Positions 43,980 to 55,759 of a stretch of DNA of 64,000 nucleotides are shown here, piece by piece. The stretch lies in assembly GCA_019671005.1 (NCBI GenBank), contig CM033752.1, forward strand, positions 4,278,001 through 4,342,000, written 5' to 3'. A program made the position numbers and the translations under genes. The stretch comes from Hibiscus mutabilis (lineage: Eukaryota > Streptophyta > Magnoliopsida > Malvales > Malvaceae). Under the pieces are notes generated by a model. That model did not search any database, was not told the DNA's origin, and saw only the letters and a program-made list of their open reading frames with translations. How positions within the stretch are numbered: the stretch's first letter is position 1; each line of letters starts with the position of its first letter.

Positions 43980-44247
43980 TTCCGGATCCACGCCCCCTCC
44001 TCAAAACTCCGGATCCATCTTGGAATTTGAGAGTTTCGAGAAAGGGGCGTGGAATTTGAAGATCGAGCTTCGCAAAAGACTATTCGATTGGGAGTTGGAT
44101 ATGTGGGAAAAGTTTCTAGTTTTAATTCAATCCGTGAATCCTAGTTTGCTCAATGGTGAAAGGGGCTGGCAACTCGAATGGATGCTACTCCTCTAAATCT
44201 TAATGTGAGATCTTGTCCAATAATGCTAGAAGTTGCTGTTAGGAATT

Positions 44248-44768
44248 TGTTATGCGGCAAAATAACCAAAGCGATAACGACATAGACCAAGACATGCACA
44301 AGAGACAAGACTTAACGTGGTTCAGCATAACCTACCTCCACAGACGAGAGAAATCAATCCACTATCAACGTAGAGAACTCGAAGAGTACAAATACATTAT
44401 AACCCATGTAATCCCAAAACCCAGTGTACAAATCTCATGGCCCTGTCGAACCAAAACACTCTTCCCAACATCCCTACAATACCTATCTCTACAACGTAGG
44501 CACAATAGTTGTAGAGCACCTAAAAGTGGTTACATCTCTCCAGAGTAATTCCCCTTCTCTCATTCTCTCATAATTCAAAAGGTTAAACCTACTCTATATT
44601 TATAGACCCAAATACTTGGTCACCAAGATACCTTATTCAATAAGATCTCTACCTAAAATAGATATTTACTCATTAAATTAAATCCTAATTACCAAGTAAT
44701 TTTCAACCACTAGAATTACAATAAAACCCAACTTAATTACTAATTAGAATTTGAGTCAAAATATAACA
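44248..44768 (-). repeat. 3' LTR of the TRIM-like element
   Basis: 521 bp, same length as its partner at 45058-45578 and roughly 94 percent identical by eye. The polypurine tract lies at about 44769-44782 on the minus strand. Confidence 0.7.
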
Positions 44769-45057
44769 AATCTCCCTTTTGACACAAATTCTACTCGAGC
44801 ATTGGTCTTCAAGTCTTCAACAGCTTCAATTTTTACGTAAGCCAAATATCCGTTGAAGCACCACCGCCAAATCTTCAACAACTCCAATTCTTACATAGTA
44901 TCCGTTGAAACACTGTCGAATTTTGAGAATTACCCCCTGCAACTGAAAGCTCGTTGCAGCAATACTCCTCTGGCATGTCTTCAACATCGCACCACAAAAT
45001 CTGCAGCAAAAATTCCTCCACAATCGCGCAGCTCGAACCATAGCTCATGATACCATT

Positions 45058-45578
45058 TGTTATGCGGCAAAATATCCAAAGTAATAACGACATAGACCAA
45101 GACATGCACATGAGACAAGATTTAACGTAGTTCAGCATAGCCTACCTCCACGAACGAAAGAAATCAATCCACTATCTACGTAGAGAACCCGAAGAGTACA
45201 AATACATGATAACCCATGTAATCCCAAAACCCGGTGTACAAATCCCATGACCCGGTGGAACCAAAACACTCTTCCCAACATCCCTACAATACCCATCTCT
45301 ACAACGTAGGCACAATAGTTGTAGAGAACCTAAAAGTGGTTAAATCTCTCCAGAGTAATTCCTCCTCTCCCATTTTCTCATAATTCAAAACGTTAAACCT
45401 AGTCTATATTTATAGATCCAAATACTTGGTCACAAAGAAACCTTATTCAATAAGATATCTACCTAAAATAGATATTTACTCATTAAAGTAAATCCTAATT
45501 ACCAAGTAATTTTCAACCAATAGAAGTACAATAAAACCCAACTTAATTACCAATTAGAATTTGAGTCAAAATATAACA
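45058..45578 (-). repeat. 5' LTR of the TRIM-like element
   Basis: 521 bp. The primer-binding-like sequence is at about 45042-45055 on the minus strand, two bases inside the LTR end. Confidence 0.7.
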
Positions 45579-45960
45579 GTTGCAATGAAGTTTGGAAGCT
45601 CACTTGGCTTAATCTTGCACCGCCAAAAGTGGAAGCATTCCTATGGAAGCTGATGCACGGCAGGGTACCAACGAAGGTGGAACTTTTGAAAAGGGGTATT
45701 CTAGACCAGAACTTGGTTATGTGTCCTCTTTGTTCTATGGAGGCTGAAATTGTAAATCACCTTTGTTGCCAGTGTAATGTTTGGGGAGTTTTCATGTGTG
45801 TTTCCTGGGAACATAAAATCCCTTATTCATTACTGGTGCAACCTTTATTCACCCATGAAATCTAAGGATGTATGGCTGCTTTGCTTTATTTCTTTGTTTG
45901 GTACATATGGCTTTATAGGAATGATGTGGTGTTTAGAGGAGGCTCGGTTGACGAAAATCA

Positions 45961-47762
45961 TGTAACACCCCTTTCTCAACTCCGATCATCAGAGTCAAAT
46001 AAGAAATATCACAAAACAACTACAATGTTGACAATGACGTTTTCAAAAATACTATAAAATTTAAAACCGTAAAAAAATATTTATACTGACTTAAAACACA
46101 AAATTGGAGCTCTTTTAGTTTTCAAAAATAACAAAATAGCTATTCAATAAATAATAGACTCTAAACTAAAATAGACAATTTTATTACATTTATAAATGCC
46201 ACTAAAATTAATTAAAAACCTCAAGTAGGATGTCATTATTGTGGTAGCTTGATGAGATTCTCTGAACTTGATGCAACGCCTTGCATACTCTAATATCTCG
46301 AACCACCTACGTGTGCACAATCAAACACACGCTAAGTACGAACTTAGTGAGGCAATAAAGAAAGTTAATAACAATAATTTAAACTTTATTCGACTTCATG
46401 GTTATGTTTATATAACATGATATATATGCCAAAGCATCAACTTTCACATTGCATTAGTAATGATTTACTACATGCTAATGTCATAAGACTTTCATACTTG
46501 TCCATTTGTCATAATATGCCTTATATGCATAAATGCATCATGATCACTAGATATGTATTACCATCATGTTAATCACGTATTAACATAATATAAACCAGAT
46601 ATAAATTTCTTACCAATATACTTGCCATTTATTCCAAAAGCTCATAAGCTTATTCACCTATTTATCTTTTATTAACCAATAAACCATAGCCCAAATATAA
46701 GCCTATGAGGACCTTAGGTACACGAGTCAAATATGCACCGAAGTGCTAATACACATAAGGCCGTGCCCACCATATGCACTAAGTGTCATTTATATACACT
46801 ATAGTGCTAAACCGAGTACGCAGCGTGCTGCTGGACTCTATGGCATTCCAGCTATACCCTGCCCCTCAATGACATACTTGGGCATATATTCAATATTTAT
46901 TTCATCCATGACAATGTATATCAACAAAATTTTAACATTGGGCAGTTCATACCCGAAATAACATTCATAATATAACATCATATATAACTAGTGATCAATG
47001 CATTTATATTCAACTTTTGACATATTTAAGATATGTCAATCATATGCTCCGTGACATAAATATAATGACAATAAAATATGGGTAGGCTCATCGCAAGCCA
47101 TCCCGATGATGTATAAAACATCAATGTGTCATGATATGTATGCAATTGCACTCACCTTGGCCACTTAACACAATGCCTCACTAAGTCCTAGTTCCATCCT
47201 TTCTTTCATAGTACCTCGAACCTTCTTTGATTCGAACTTGACATCATTAATCACATGAATAAAATAAAATATTTGTTAGATTCAAATCTAACAATACCTT
47301 AAACATGTTGTCTAATATAATCATTCGAATATAAAATTTCCAAATATTTTCCTTTCTTCCTTGTACTGTTCAAAAACTCATTATGATCCTTAGTGACCAA
47401 TTTGAACTTCCATTAATTCTTCTGAGCTTTCTGACTAACATTTAAATACAAAATGTTTTAAATTTCATTTTCTGACATCTTGCGCTACCTTCAAAGATTT
47501 ATTTCTATAAAATAATCTACAACTCAGAATTCGATTCCGTTTGTTCTGAAAGAAACTAGATTCGATAATCTTTTCAACCATATAAACTAATATCCCAAAT
47601 TCAAGTTGTACGATTTATGACGAATTTTCAAAGTTGAATTCCAGTGCTGAATTTCGGAGTAGACTAGTATTCTATTTTCTGACCTTTTATCACTTAAAAA
47701 TTCATATCTTTTGATATACAAATCGAAATTAGTCACTGTTTGTTTTAAAAGAAACTAGACTG
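45961..47762. repeat. Fragment of another LTR (TGTAACACCCC type), interrupted by element 2
   Basis: It starts TGTAACACCCCTT directly after LINE sequence, the usual start of one group of gypsy LTRs in cotton-like genomes (established from memory). It runs without coding potential to 47762, where the 5' LTR of element 2 begins, so its other end is not in the window. Short open frames inside are not credible. Confidence 0.5.
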
Positions 47763-50627
47763 TGTAATCACTCATTTTTATCTAGTTTTTAAATATCGTG
47801 TTAATATATTAGTTCAATAATTAATAGATATTATTATTGCATATATACGTATGATACTATTATGTGTGCTTATACGTGTGATTAATATGTACGTAATATA
47901 TGTGTGTGATATGTGAAGGCACGCGTAGTGCATATATATTATGTATTATGCACTTTACAATAAGAACTATGGTATATGTATCATGTATGTATTTACATTT
48001 TATGTGTGCATTATGTGTATGTGTAGTGTGTGGATATTTATGTTAATTATATGTATAATTATATATGCATGTATGTTTGTATATTATATTAATTAAGAAT
48101 GTGTTACATATATTAATGTTTGCATGTGTGTCCGTATGTTATACGTATATGTGTGCGCATATGTATGTATGCATTATCGTATTATTATTATTATTGGTAT
48201 TGGGCTAGTATAAAATAAAATCCAAATACTTAAACCCAAAAAATTAGCAGTCTAAGTCCATTATATATATACAAGTCCCAATTGAATTTACAAGGCCCAA
48301 CCGGCCAAACCTAAACCCAGATTAAACTGAACCCTAATAAATATCTAACCCTAATTATTTTGGTGTCTTTGTGGAGCTAAAGGAGAGTCGTTGGATCAGA
48401 TCCAGATCCAACGGCCACGATCAAAGGAAAAGACTCTCCATCTACTGCGTGTGGTGCACGCTCGGGCCACTCAGCTTCTCACGCGCGCGTGCAGGGCACG
48501 CACCAAGCTATTCAACTCTCACGTGCCACGCGGCTGCATCTGATGGTGCCACATCACTTTCTAGAAGCAATCAGGGCCGCCCATCATTATGAGATCTCAA
48601 TTGTTGGATCAAATCTGATTCAACAGCCGAGATTAAGTCTGGCCGAATGATACCTCCACTATGCTTCCTCCACCGGCCCTCCAACTACCACGCTTAGGAA
48701 TGTGCGAAGACAGATAAAAAAGTAGATTATCAGGACCAAACCCCCTAAAAATATATATGTAATCTACTTTGTTTCTACCAAAAGATCCAGAGATAAGAGA
48801 TATATGTAACAGCCAGCCAAAAATCTTGTAACAACAACAACCAGTTTCGAACAAAAGAAAAAGAGAAAACCAGTTTCCGAAAATAAAAAAAACTTTTCAA
48901 CTTTCCATTGGTGATGAACCTCATTTCTCGCCGGCGATGAACCTTTTGGTGAGCCGTTAAAAAGGTTTTTTTTTTCTTTTTGGCAGAGTAGGAGGATCTA
49001 GGTTTTTTTTGGTTCGAAACAGAGGTGTATTTGTTTTTTCATAAGGGTTTTCAGTGGCCGGAAGGTGGAGGTCCAGGATGGCTAAAGGCGGTCGTGATAG
49101 CCGAGCCTCACCGGAGACCTTTTGAACATGGTGGCCGGGGAAGTTTTTTGTTTTGGGGTGGTTGGTTTCTGGAAATATGAGAGAAATAGAGTGTTTTCTT
49201 AGGGTTATAAAAAAGTGAGAAAAAATAAGAGTAGAGGCTGGTCTTTTGCTTTTATAGAGTCAAAATAAAAAGAAAGTGGTCTAAGTGCTTCATAAATCCC
49301 TCTGCATTTCTGCTATTTTCGGTTTGAGCTCGCCGCATGATATAATTACAACCCCAGTCCCCCTTTCTTTTCAAAATCTTTCAATTTAACCCCCAAATTA
49401 ACTGAAATCGGTTTTTAAATGGTAAAAAATACCCACTTAGTGCTTTCGTGTTTCTGGTATTTTCACTTCGAGCTTGCCCCTTAGGTTTATTACACAATTG
49501 GTCCTTTCAAGTTTATTTCAGTTTATAATTAGGTCCCTAAATGTGTCTTTCGTTTATTTAATTTATGTTTCCTATTTTTGTTTTTGTTTCATTTCAGTCC
49601 CTTTTTGTGTTTTAAATATTCATTCTTATTTGTGTTTTATTATGTGTTTTTATCATGTTTATATAGTTCATCATATTCATATATGCTTTTTATATCATGT
49701 TTATTTATGTTTTTTAGATGTGTTGCTTTTTTATGTTTTAATTTATTTTTCCATGTTCATTTTTATATATTATGTTTTAGTTAGTTTTCATGATATGCTT
49801 ATATGTGTTAGCATGAGTTTTATGTTTTAGGTTATATGTTAGTGTGATGTTGTGTTACATATAATGTCATGGTACTTCTAATTTATGCATATAAATTGTG
49901 TCATATGTTAAGTATCAAGTGTAAGTCTTTTTATGCTAGCATGTTGCTTTGTTTTGTTAGTTTAGCATCATATTTTATCTATGTTATGCATATGTTGCAT
50001 TATGTTTTTATATATTTTAACATGTATATGTGTGATTAATTAATTCTTGAAGTATGTTTTTCCTTTTTCGCATGTTTTTGTTTATATTTTGTTTTTATTA
50101 TTGTGATATGTTACGTTATTCATTTTCGTGTTTTTTTTCCTTTTTTCGTTTAATATTGTGATATTCATGATTTTATGTTTTTTGCCATGTCAATGCGAAT
50201 GTATGTTTTTTAAATTGTTTTCTAAGATTGCATAAACAGAATATTAATTGTCAATGCGGTACCCTTTTATTCGAGCGTAAACGTGGCCAGTATCAAACGC
50301 AGTGATGGTGGTCTATCGGTTTATTCTCGAATAACTTTAATATGGAAAGTCTAATATTAATAAAGCGGTAATTATTAAAGTACCAATTTTGGGCGGTGTG
50401 AGGGTGCTAATCATTCCCCATCCGTAACCAACTCCCGAACCCAACAGTTTTAAAATCTTTAGTTTTATGGTGCTCAACCTACCTTAGTGGTCAGTGACGA
50501 CTCCATTTTTTAAATAAAATACAGTTTTTCTAAAACTCCATGGAATACATTTTTAAATACCCGAAATACCCCTAAACACTTTGAAAACCCTCTTTTTAGC
50601 GAAATACTTGAAAAAAGGATCGTTACA
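47763..50627 (+). repeat. 5' LTR of element 2
   Basis: 2865 bp, TGTAATCACTC to GATCGTTACA. About 95 to 96 percent identical to the start of the 3' LTR at 62594. It has lost about 75 bp near 48915 that the 3' LTR keeps (63772-63850). Confidence 0.88.
50267..50334 (+). other. Conserved LTR stem-loop (element 2 copy)
   Basis: Arms 50267-50282 and 50319-50334 pair over 16 positions with one mismatch and one G-T. Compared with element 1 (11239-11305) two pairs have changed on both sides. Confidence 0.6.
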
Positions 50628-50645
50628 GATGACGACTCCGTTGGG
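50628..50645 (+). other. Primer-binding site of element 2
   Basis: GATGACGACTCCGTTGGG directly follows the LTR. It resembles the GGCGACTCnGnTGGGG-type site, complementary to a tRNA-Arg 3' end, reported for Ogre/Tat elements; the exact tRNA is inference. Confidence 0.55.
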
Positions 50646-51309
50646 TACCATTTTTGTTTTTCAAAAACAAATGAGAGTCAAGCTTTTTAAAATAATTACC
50701 GCTTTAGTAATATTGGAAGTTCCGGATTAAAGTGACTATTAAATTAACATTCAGTTATAATTGCGCGTTTATTTTAACGCATTTAAAATTTGGCATATAA
50801 ACTCGTCCTTTTTAAGTGGGGGAAAACGCTAGTGCTTTTATAGGATATCGTTCCTCCGTATGGGCCTAGCAAAGTACCTTCGGGGCTCAAGTACCTTATG
50901 GTTTCGTGAGGATATCATTCCTTTGTAGGGGCATAAGCGAATGGGTCCCCCTGAATTGAACCCAGTTGAAAGGAACCTATAATGGGTGATGATCGGGGGC
51001 CTTGCTACCCTTAGTAGGGGAGAGTAAGGACAATTTGGGTACCTCCTAGCACCAACACTGCATGTAGAGAATATATAAAAACCCACCATTTAGAGCCATG
51101 CGGATAACCTAGGTGCTTTAGACGGGATGGAAATAGGGTTGTTTTGTTTGTTTGTCTTATTTTATTTGTCCTTTTATTTATGTATTTATTTATTTTATCC
51201 TGTACTGACTCGTTTTCTTTTTTGTTTTGCTTTTTTGCATATATCATTGCATTTGCCTTACATAAAGGTACTGGATCAAGTGGTTTGCCCCATCAGAAAA
51301 TCTTTTATC
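50646..51309 (+). other. Untranslated leader of element 2
   Basis: No gene. 50691-50765 is the reverse complement (about 80 percent over 75 nt) of an LTR segment present in full in element 1 (11325-11399). Two related tracts, GGATATCGTTCC and GGATATCATTCC, repeat at about 50843 and 50911. A T-rich tract (51135-51250) precedes ORF1. Confidence 0.55.
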
Positions 51310-53523
51310 ATGGAAAAAAGGTATCTTAAGAAGGACGACCTCAACTCAGCCGTCAGACATTGGTCAGAAGTCAATCAAATGACCTATGGGAACTTAAAAG
51401 AATTTGGGAAGGATGGGATCGAAGACTACAAGACTTATTCTGTGATAGTTATGGCGACATAGCACAGTTGATGTATGTCCCAGTCAACGAACCATTACTC
51501 CGAGCCATCTTCCAGTTCTGGAATACTGCTTTTTGTTGCTTCACTTTCAACGGTCAAGATATGATGCCTACGGTAGAGGAATACACAGCCGTACTTAATC
51601 AAAAAAACGTCTAGAAAGATTGGATCTATGCGAAGCTGCCGAAGAACCATAATTAACCTTTGAAACTCAAAACCTTTACCGGGATGAGTGACGATTGGGT
51701 TAACGGCCTGGTTCAAAATTGAGGAGACGACCTAGCCTTTGCTTGGGAGAGTATCCGAGACATCATACCAGTGCACCCAGATGAGGTAAAGAAGATGGAC
51801 CTATTTGCCTTAGGGATATATGGTTTGGTCATCGTTTCGAGGGTCCTTAGAAACATCGATGTAGCCATCCTAGATCTATTTGAGCGTATGAAGCGGAAGG
51901 CGAATCTAGTACTAGCTATCTTAACCGAAACTTTCATTTCTCTGAACGCAAGCCGAAAGCATGAAGAGGGACGTTTCAGAGGGTGTGCGCAGTTACTACA
52001 GGTTTGGATTCAGAGCCATATGTGGAAAATACCAACAAGGGTTTTGCAGGGAATATCATTTCGAGACTTTTTGCCTTTACAAGAGTATTTAGCGAAGGAA
52101 TGACGAGAATACTTGAACAGGAAGAAATGGACCCCGATCTTTAAGAACATTAAGGACGAGGACATAGTGTGGAGAGTTCCTTGGCAGGGTTAGTTACTTC
52201 CTATACAGCTGCGGCGATTATGACTGGCTAATGATGTTAGGGCTACATGGTGGAATTGCTTGTGCTCCGCTTTTGGTGTCCCAACAATTTGGATCGCGAC
52301 AGTTTGTTCCTGTCACTGCCGGTTTAAGTCGAAGTGAGTTTTCTTTCAAGGGCGAGTTTAGGGCGAAGGTTCAGACCATCATGAGAGCTTGGGACCACTG
52401 TTATCGGATAAGAGTAGAATGAGATACCGAGTCCATGACTACCCTAGGTTACGATCTTTGGAGGTGCCTTAGGGTTAACGACAAGATCCCAGAACCCGAC
52501 CAAGAACCAACCATGTCACTTGAAGAACATATGAGGATAGTACCGTCTGAAGCTGACATTTTGCGAAATGAACTCGATGAGGTTAAGAAGAAGATGTAGG
52601 CTTTACAGACTCAACATACGAGTGAGCTCTATGAGGCAAGTTTAGATGTCGACAAACGAGATGAGACCATTAGGCAATTGAAGAAGCTAAATGTAGATCT
52701 GAGTGAGAAGAATGCTCTTTATTAGAAAGATACTCTCCAGCTTCAAGAAAAGGTGCAGAATGCCAGCCAATTCCTAGCCGTAGAGAAAGAATGGATGAAC
52801 GATACGCGTTTAGTTGAAGAAGAACAAGACAAAGGCAAGCGAGCAATCAAGAAAGAGTTAGAAAGCTGCAAGTTAGCCATCGAGAGTGAAAGACGGTCTT
52901 CTAGGGACACCATTAACCAAGATAAATAAAGATCTAGGTGAGAAATCGACAAAGGCAAGCAAGCAATCATCTACGAAAGAGAGAACATTGTCGTTTGGAA
53001 GAGAAAATCCATGGAGAGTAGGAATAGGCTACTAAAGATGCAGAACTTGTACAACGACACTGTTCAAAGCCTAAATCAGAGCCAAGATCGGAACGCCGAG
53101 TTAGAAGGGAGACTGGCAGGGTTAGAGCAGTCCTTTCAGACCTATCGTCGGAGGAATAGTTTCATCGAACTACAAGAACGAGAACGTGAAATTGGTATGT
53201 TATAAGCCCGTATTAAGTTACTTGAGGTAACCGTTCAGGATTACATGGGGAGAATTAAGGTATTTGAAGAAGCTGCAGCAGGTGGGGATAATTATTAGCG
53301 ACAAAGACTTCGTGATGCCTCCTAGATGATTCAAGATAGAGACTAGTATTATACGACCTTAATTGTAGAAATACAACGAGTTACGAGACATGTGACAGAT
53401 TTAGCTGTAGAACTCGAAGCCCTTCGACCTTTCGTAACCTCGGACATGAAAAAAGCGCCTAGGTTCATCAAGTTACTCAAGGCCATCGAGAAGTTAGGAG
53501 CTAGGGCCAGGGCTTATGTGTAG
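51310..53523 (+). pseudogene. Extra ORF1 of Ogre/Tat-type element: DUF7745-like domain plus coiled coil
   Basis: It starts MEKRYLKKDDLNSAVRHWSE (ATG at 51310) and can be followed through frameshifts and stops: NEPLLRAIFQFWNTAFCCFTF (about 51490), PTVEEYTAVLN, MSDDWVNGLVQ, then VKKMDLFALGIYGLVIVSRV (51785), CAQLLQVWIQSHMWK (51995), and a long heptad-rich tail (about 52500-53520) ending LGARARAYV and TAG at 53521. Such an ORF1 before gag is known in Ogre/Tat elements; in cotton annotations the first domain is, from memory, DUF7745. Its function is unknown. The tail looks like a coiled coil that could bind the partner proteins or RNA. Decayed: at least ten stops or shifts. Confidence 0.65.
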
Positions 53524-54250
53524 AACTCTACTTTACTATTTTTGTACTCTGGACCCTTTAATTCCCATGAAAGCAGTTCAAAAGGGTGATTACCAACGGA
53601 ATTAGTACCTTTATTTGCATACATTATTGCATTGCATCATACCATTTGCATCAATATAACATGCATTCATCTTTCCTTGCAAAAATATTAATAGTGTACA
53701 TATTGTGGTAGTTAAACTAAAGGATAAGCTGCAACCATTCCGCATCCATACTTTACTCGGTTCCAAAGCAAACTAATGGAGGATAGAATAGTTAGTTTGG
53801 AAAAAAAGGCAGAAGGATTTGGAAGTACGCTTCGAAGAAGCTAGACAGCACCTCAGCGATCAGATCGCTCAATCACGAGCTGTGATAGTATTAAACTTAA
53901 CCTCATTGCTGGAGAAAAACTATGGAAAAGAGAAGGTTAAAGACGAAATTGCCCAAGAGCCAGAAGGTATCGCATCTCACAGCAAGGTTCAATCAAAGAC
54001 GCCAAGTTCGGTAAGAAGAGTATACATTGACCCTGTTGGGATATCTGCTAGTCTCCAGGCAGGGGCATCTGAAAACTAACCCGTTGATATAGAGGCCTTC
54101 TACGAAGAAGAGGTGCCGGATCTGAATTTGGTCGAGAAAATTAGAACGAAGGTAGAAAAGAAATAGGATGAAAGGTTTCATCTCATGGAAGAAAAATTTA
54201 GAGCATTGCAAACCATAGATGAACCAGGGAATGATGCCAGCGATCTGAGC
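53524..54250. other. Linker between ORF1 and gag of element 2
   Basis: 53524-53770 has no coding potential. From 53774 a frame like the start of gag begins (MEDRIVSLEKK, then a helical EARQHLSDQIAQSRAVIVL tract to about 54079), followed by acidic and basic linker sequence. Confidence 0.5.
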
Positions 54251-55730
54251 CTGGTATCTGACCTTATTTTATCGCCGAAATTCAAAACCCCAGAATTTGA
54301 CAAGTATGATGGAACTTCATGTCCTTCCACGCATGTGACCATGTATTACTAAAAGATGACAACCTTCAACAAGGATGAAAAGCTTTTAATCCATTGTTTC
54401 TAGGAGAGTTGGGGCAGCTCTCCGGTAGTATACCCAATTAAGATGGGTAAACATTAAGACCTAGAAGGACCTTTCGAAGTCGTTCATTGAGCAGTACAAA
54501 CATGTGACAGATATGACCCCTAGCAGGATCATATTGGAAAACATGGGACAAAAGTCTAACGAGACTCTACGACAATACGTCTAGAGGTGGCGAGAGGTGG
54601 CCGCTCAGATCCAGCCACCAATTCCTAAGCATGAGATTACGCTCCTATTTGTGAATACTCTGAAGGGAACATCGTTCGACCGCCTTATCAATAATACAAC
54701 TCAGAGCTTTGCCGACTTGATCAGGACTGGTGAGTGGCAAGATTGACAATGGGGATAACTCTAAAAAATACAACAAGAAGAGGGGGAATGAGGTTAATAC
54801 TATGAGCACTTACAATGCCCCAAAGAACTTTACGGTCTCTCAATCGCAGGCATCAACAGGGAAGGCTCAGATCTCAAACCAAAGAGATAGAAGAGCTCCA
54901 AGAAAGGATCAAGAGAAAATAACCTTTACTCTGTTACCAGTTTCGTACACTGAGCTCTATTCTTAGTTATATAAAGCTGACTTGGTCCGCCTATACTATG
55001 TTACCCCGTTCAAGCCTCTATTTCCATCATGGTATGATCCCAACACGCAGTGCCCCTGGTCACTCCACTGAAAATTATCTCGCATTTAAGAAACTTGTGC
55101 AGAGTTTAATTAATTTGGGGGTATTAAAGTTCAAATAACCGAACGTGGGCGCTAACCCGTTACCTAATCACGGGAACTGCACAGTGAACGCTATCGGGGA
55201 GTACTCTGCTAGGAAGGCTAAGAAGGATATGGTAGAAATTAAGTCTCCCTTACGGTGGGTGTTCCAACAATTATGTATGGCCCGCTTGATTGATGGGGGC
55301 ATAGTAGTGGTGCAGAAGGGGTGTAGAGCTTATTACGAGTTCTACCATGACGGAGGGCACGACAGTCAACAATGTGAAGAATTCAGAAGATTGATTCAAC
55401 AGCTAATGGAAAGTAAGAAGATAGAGTTCTTTGAGGAGGTTGCAGGAAAGAAGGGGTTAGATGTATGCGCGTCAGATAGCCCCAAACATCAAGTATGGAA
55501 TAGACAGGCCCTTTGTCATCCCATCCATTCCAAAGGAAGCAAGTTCATCTCAAGCAGAAGCTGTAAAGGTGGCCCCCAAAATCATCATCTCAGCACCCGC
55601 CCTGTTTCCGTTCAAGGACATACGACGGACCCCTTAGAATTACGCCTCCAACGTGATTATACCAGATAAGTCAGAACCTCGTGAGGAGAAGAAACAAATG
55701 GTAGAAGAAAAGCCAATACAGAAAGATGAA
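54251..55730 (+). pseudogene. gag protein of element 2 (decayed)
   Basis: It aligns with element 1 gag from 1 to 1261. Capsid words are recognisable but stop-ridden: KMTTFNKDEKLLIHCF near 54355-54400, SFIEQYKHVTDMTP near 54483-54520, then a clean stretch at 54730-54966. Stops at about 54400, 54463 and 54964 replace Q or W codons of element 1. The second metal-knuckle motif has lost its first cysteine (YYEF for YCEF, about 55332). A frameshift and small deletion near 55045 damage the first knuckle. Confidence 0.8.
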
Positions 55731-55759
55731 TAGACAAAGAAAGATGAAGTTGTCAATGA

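Larger units (their letters stand above)
44248..45578 (-). mobile_element. TRIM-like small LTR element (non-coding)
   Basis: Two direct copies of a 521-bp terminal repeat (44248-44768 and 45058-45578), both running TGTTATGCGGC to AAATATAACA on the plus strand, flank only 289 bp. On the minus strand the internal end next to the 5' LTR reads TGGTATCATGAGC, close to the initiator-Met tRNA primer site TGGTATCAGAGC, and the other side has the purine tract AAAAGGGAGATT. This fixes the minus orientation. No protein is encoded. No clear 5-bp target duplication is seen. Confidence 0.75.
43980..45960 (+). pseudogene. LINE ORF2 C-terminal fragment, split by a small LTR element
   Basis: The first part (43980-44247) reads LRKRLFDWELDMWEKFLVLI, a phrase typical of the region after the RT in plant L1 ORF2. 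The second part (45579-45960) continues with EVWKLTWLNLAPPKVEAFLW and a zinc-binding region (MCPLCSMEAEIVNHL), then WLYRNDVVFRG. The 1.3-kb LTR element between them is an insertion. At 45961 the LINE is cut again by another LTR. Confidence 0.65.

Noticed and set aside
44853..45138. Open frames within the TRIM-like element's internal region
   Set aside because: Short, overlapping on both strands, no domain, and they run across the LTR border.
49474..49830. A 118-codon hydrophobic open frame
   Set aside because: Built from T-rich low-complexity LTR sequence (repeated TTTATGTTTT words), not conserved in the other LTRs.
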